A stretch of DNA of 5,179 bases from Planctomycetota bacterium. Its GTDB lineage: Bacteria; Planctomycetota; Phycisphaerae; Sedimentisphaerales; Anaerobacaceae. Positions 5,016 to 5,179 of this stretch are shown here, piece by piece. The position numbers and the translations under genes are program-made. The first letter of the stretch is position 1. The number at the start of each line of letters is the position of its first letter. The notes beneath the pieces are model-generated. The model had not been told where the DNA came from, ran no database searches, and saw only the letters and a list, made by a program, of their open reading frames with translations. Where the stretch lies: assembly GCA_026386835.1 (NCBI GenBank), contig JAPLMV010000006.1, positions 1-5,179 of the forward strand. Reading direction: 5' to 3'.

Positions 5016-5065
5016 CAGTGTCAATCAGTGTCAAAAGAATCTCCCTGTTTTCTGTACTCTCTGTA
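5016..5065. repeat. Short direct repeats: two 10-bp and two 9-bp units
   Basis: CAGTGTCAAT and CAGTGTCAAA (5016-5035) are tandem ten-mers. TTTTCTGTA and CTCTCTGTA (5048-5065) are tandem nonamers that translate on the minus strand as part of TESTEN. Such TExTEx strings are, from memory, a frequent artefact of dispersed repeats in environmental genomes. Confidence 0.45.
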
Positions 5066-5088
5066 AATTCAAAAGCATCTTTTGCCAT

Positions 5089-5179
5089 TAAAAATCCTTT
5101 TTTGAATATTCCGCATCATCCGCATTTACATTATCTTGCCGTTCCAATAGCAATTAGTCAATAGAAAATATTCATTTCA
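5089..5179 (-). promoter_or_regulatory. Upstream region of the broken frame, possible weak promoter
   Basis: On the minus strand TTGACT (5161-5156) is followed after 18 bp by AAGATA (5137-5132), or after 20 bp by GATAAT (5135-5130). Spacing or -10 quality is poor in either reading. Two related nonamers, ATTCCGCAT and CATCCGCAT, lie at 5108-5125. Nothing else is evident up to the right edge. Confidence 0.25.

Larger units (their letters stand above)
4807..5088 (-). pseudogene. Broken or mosaic reading frame: start MAKDAFEF, in-frame TAG, tail AKIEFKVI
   Basis: A frame opens with ATG at 5088 behind AGGA (5098-5095, 6 nt spacing) and reads MAKDAFEF and 65 further residues to a TAG at 4869-4867. 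The same frame then continues through TGT and ATG (4863) as MSPETKKEDAAKIEFKVI to TGA at 4809-4807. One stop therefore separates a plausible gene start from a tail shared with the mini-ORF at 4505-4579. The middle looks like repeat mosaic rather than protein: it begins with 9-bp units (translated TESTEN), includes inverted repeats, and ends in 7-bp units that create the TAG. I infer a small gene interrupted by dispersed-repeat DNA, or a chance frame through such DNA joined to a real tail. The 18-codon end alone (ATG 4863) could be translated, but its ribosome binding site is weak (GGA at 6 nt). No function can be assigned. Confidence 0.4.

Noticed and set aside
4898..5164. An 88-codon plus-strand frame at the right end
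   Set aside because: It passes through repeat mosaic sequence, and its translation shows no motif or plausible start signal.
1..5179. tRNA, rRNA, transposase or att sites
   Set aside because: No cloverleaf, rRNA segment, transposase motif or paired terminal repeats were recognised on either strand by eye; a covariance-model scan was not possible.

Overview
The window looks like a piece of a bacterial chromosome in which every supported gene reads on the minus strand, from right to left. The left half is core housekeeping DNA: the start of rpoD (primary sigma factor) at the left edge and a complete dnaG (DNA primase) just upstream of it. This is the dnaG-rpoD part of the classical macromolecular synthesis operon. 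The third member usually found upstream of dnaG, rpsU, is absent here. The DnaG and sigma region 1.1 sequences, together with the many small dispersed repeats, remind me of an environmental bacterium, possibly Planctomycetota (Phycisphaerae-like). That taxonomic guess is weak and rests on memory, not on a search.

Layout. 1-231 (-): 5' end of rpoD. 306-2120 (-): dnaG. 2121-2270: dnaG leader with a good sigma-70-type promoter (TTGACT, 16 bp, TATACT) and a 19-codon leader-peptide candidate with a strong Shine-Dalgarno site. 2296-2700: gene-free, repeat-rich spacer holding a weak terminator-like hairpin, four inverted repeats or palindromes, four 7-bp units, six 9-bp units and a 9-bp direct repeat. 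2706-4417 (-): an AT-rich two-gene accessory operon, made of a small GIY-YIG-like protein and a membrane-anchored protein with probable TPR-type helical repeats, joined by a GTGA overlap. 4505-4782 (-): a stand-alone HARE-type winged-helix protein, translationally overlapped (ATGA) by a 24-codon mini-ORF. 4807-5088 (-): a broken or mosaic reading frame with one in-frame TAG, ending in the same eight-residue tail (AKIEFKVI) as the 24-codon mini-ORF. 5089-5179: probable upstream region of that frame.

How the parts relate. DnaG lays down primers for replication and RpoD directs housekeeping transcription; they are probably cotranscribed from the promoter near 2240-2263. The right half is probably accessory DNA: small unfamiliar genes, low GC in the membrane-protein gene, a degenerate nuclease-like fold, a HARE domain (a family often attached to restriction and DNA-modification proteins) and repeat mosaics. 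The least explained signals are the duplicated AKIEFKVI-stop tail, whose two copies differ only at synonymous positions, and the leader peptide in front of dnaG.
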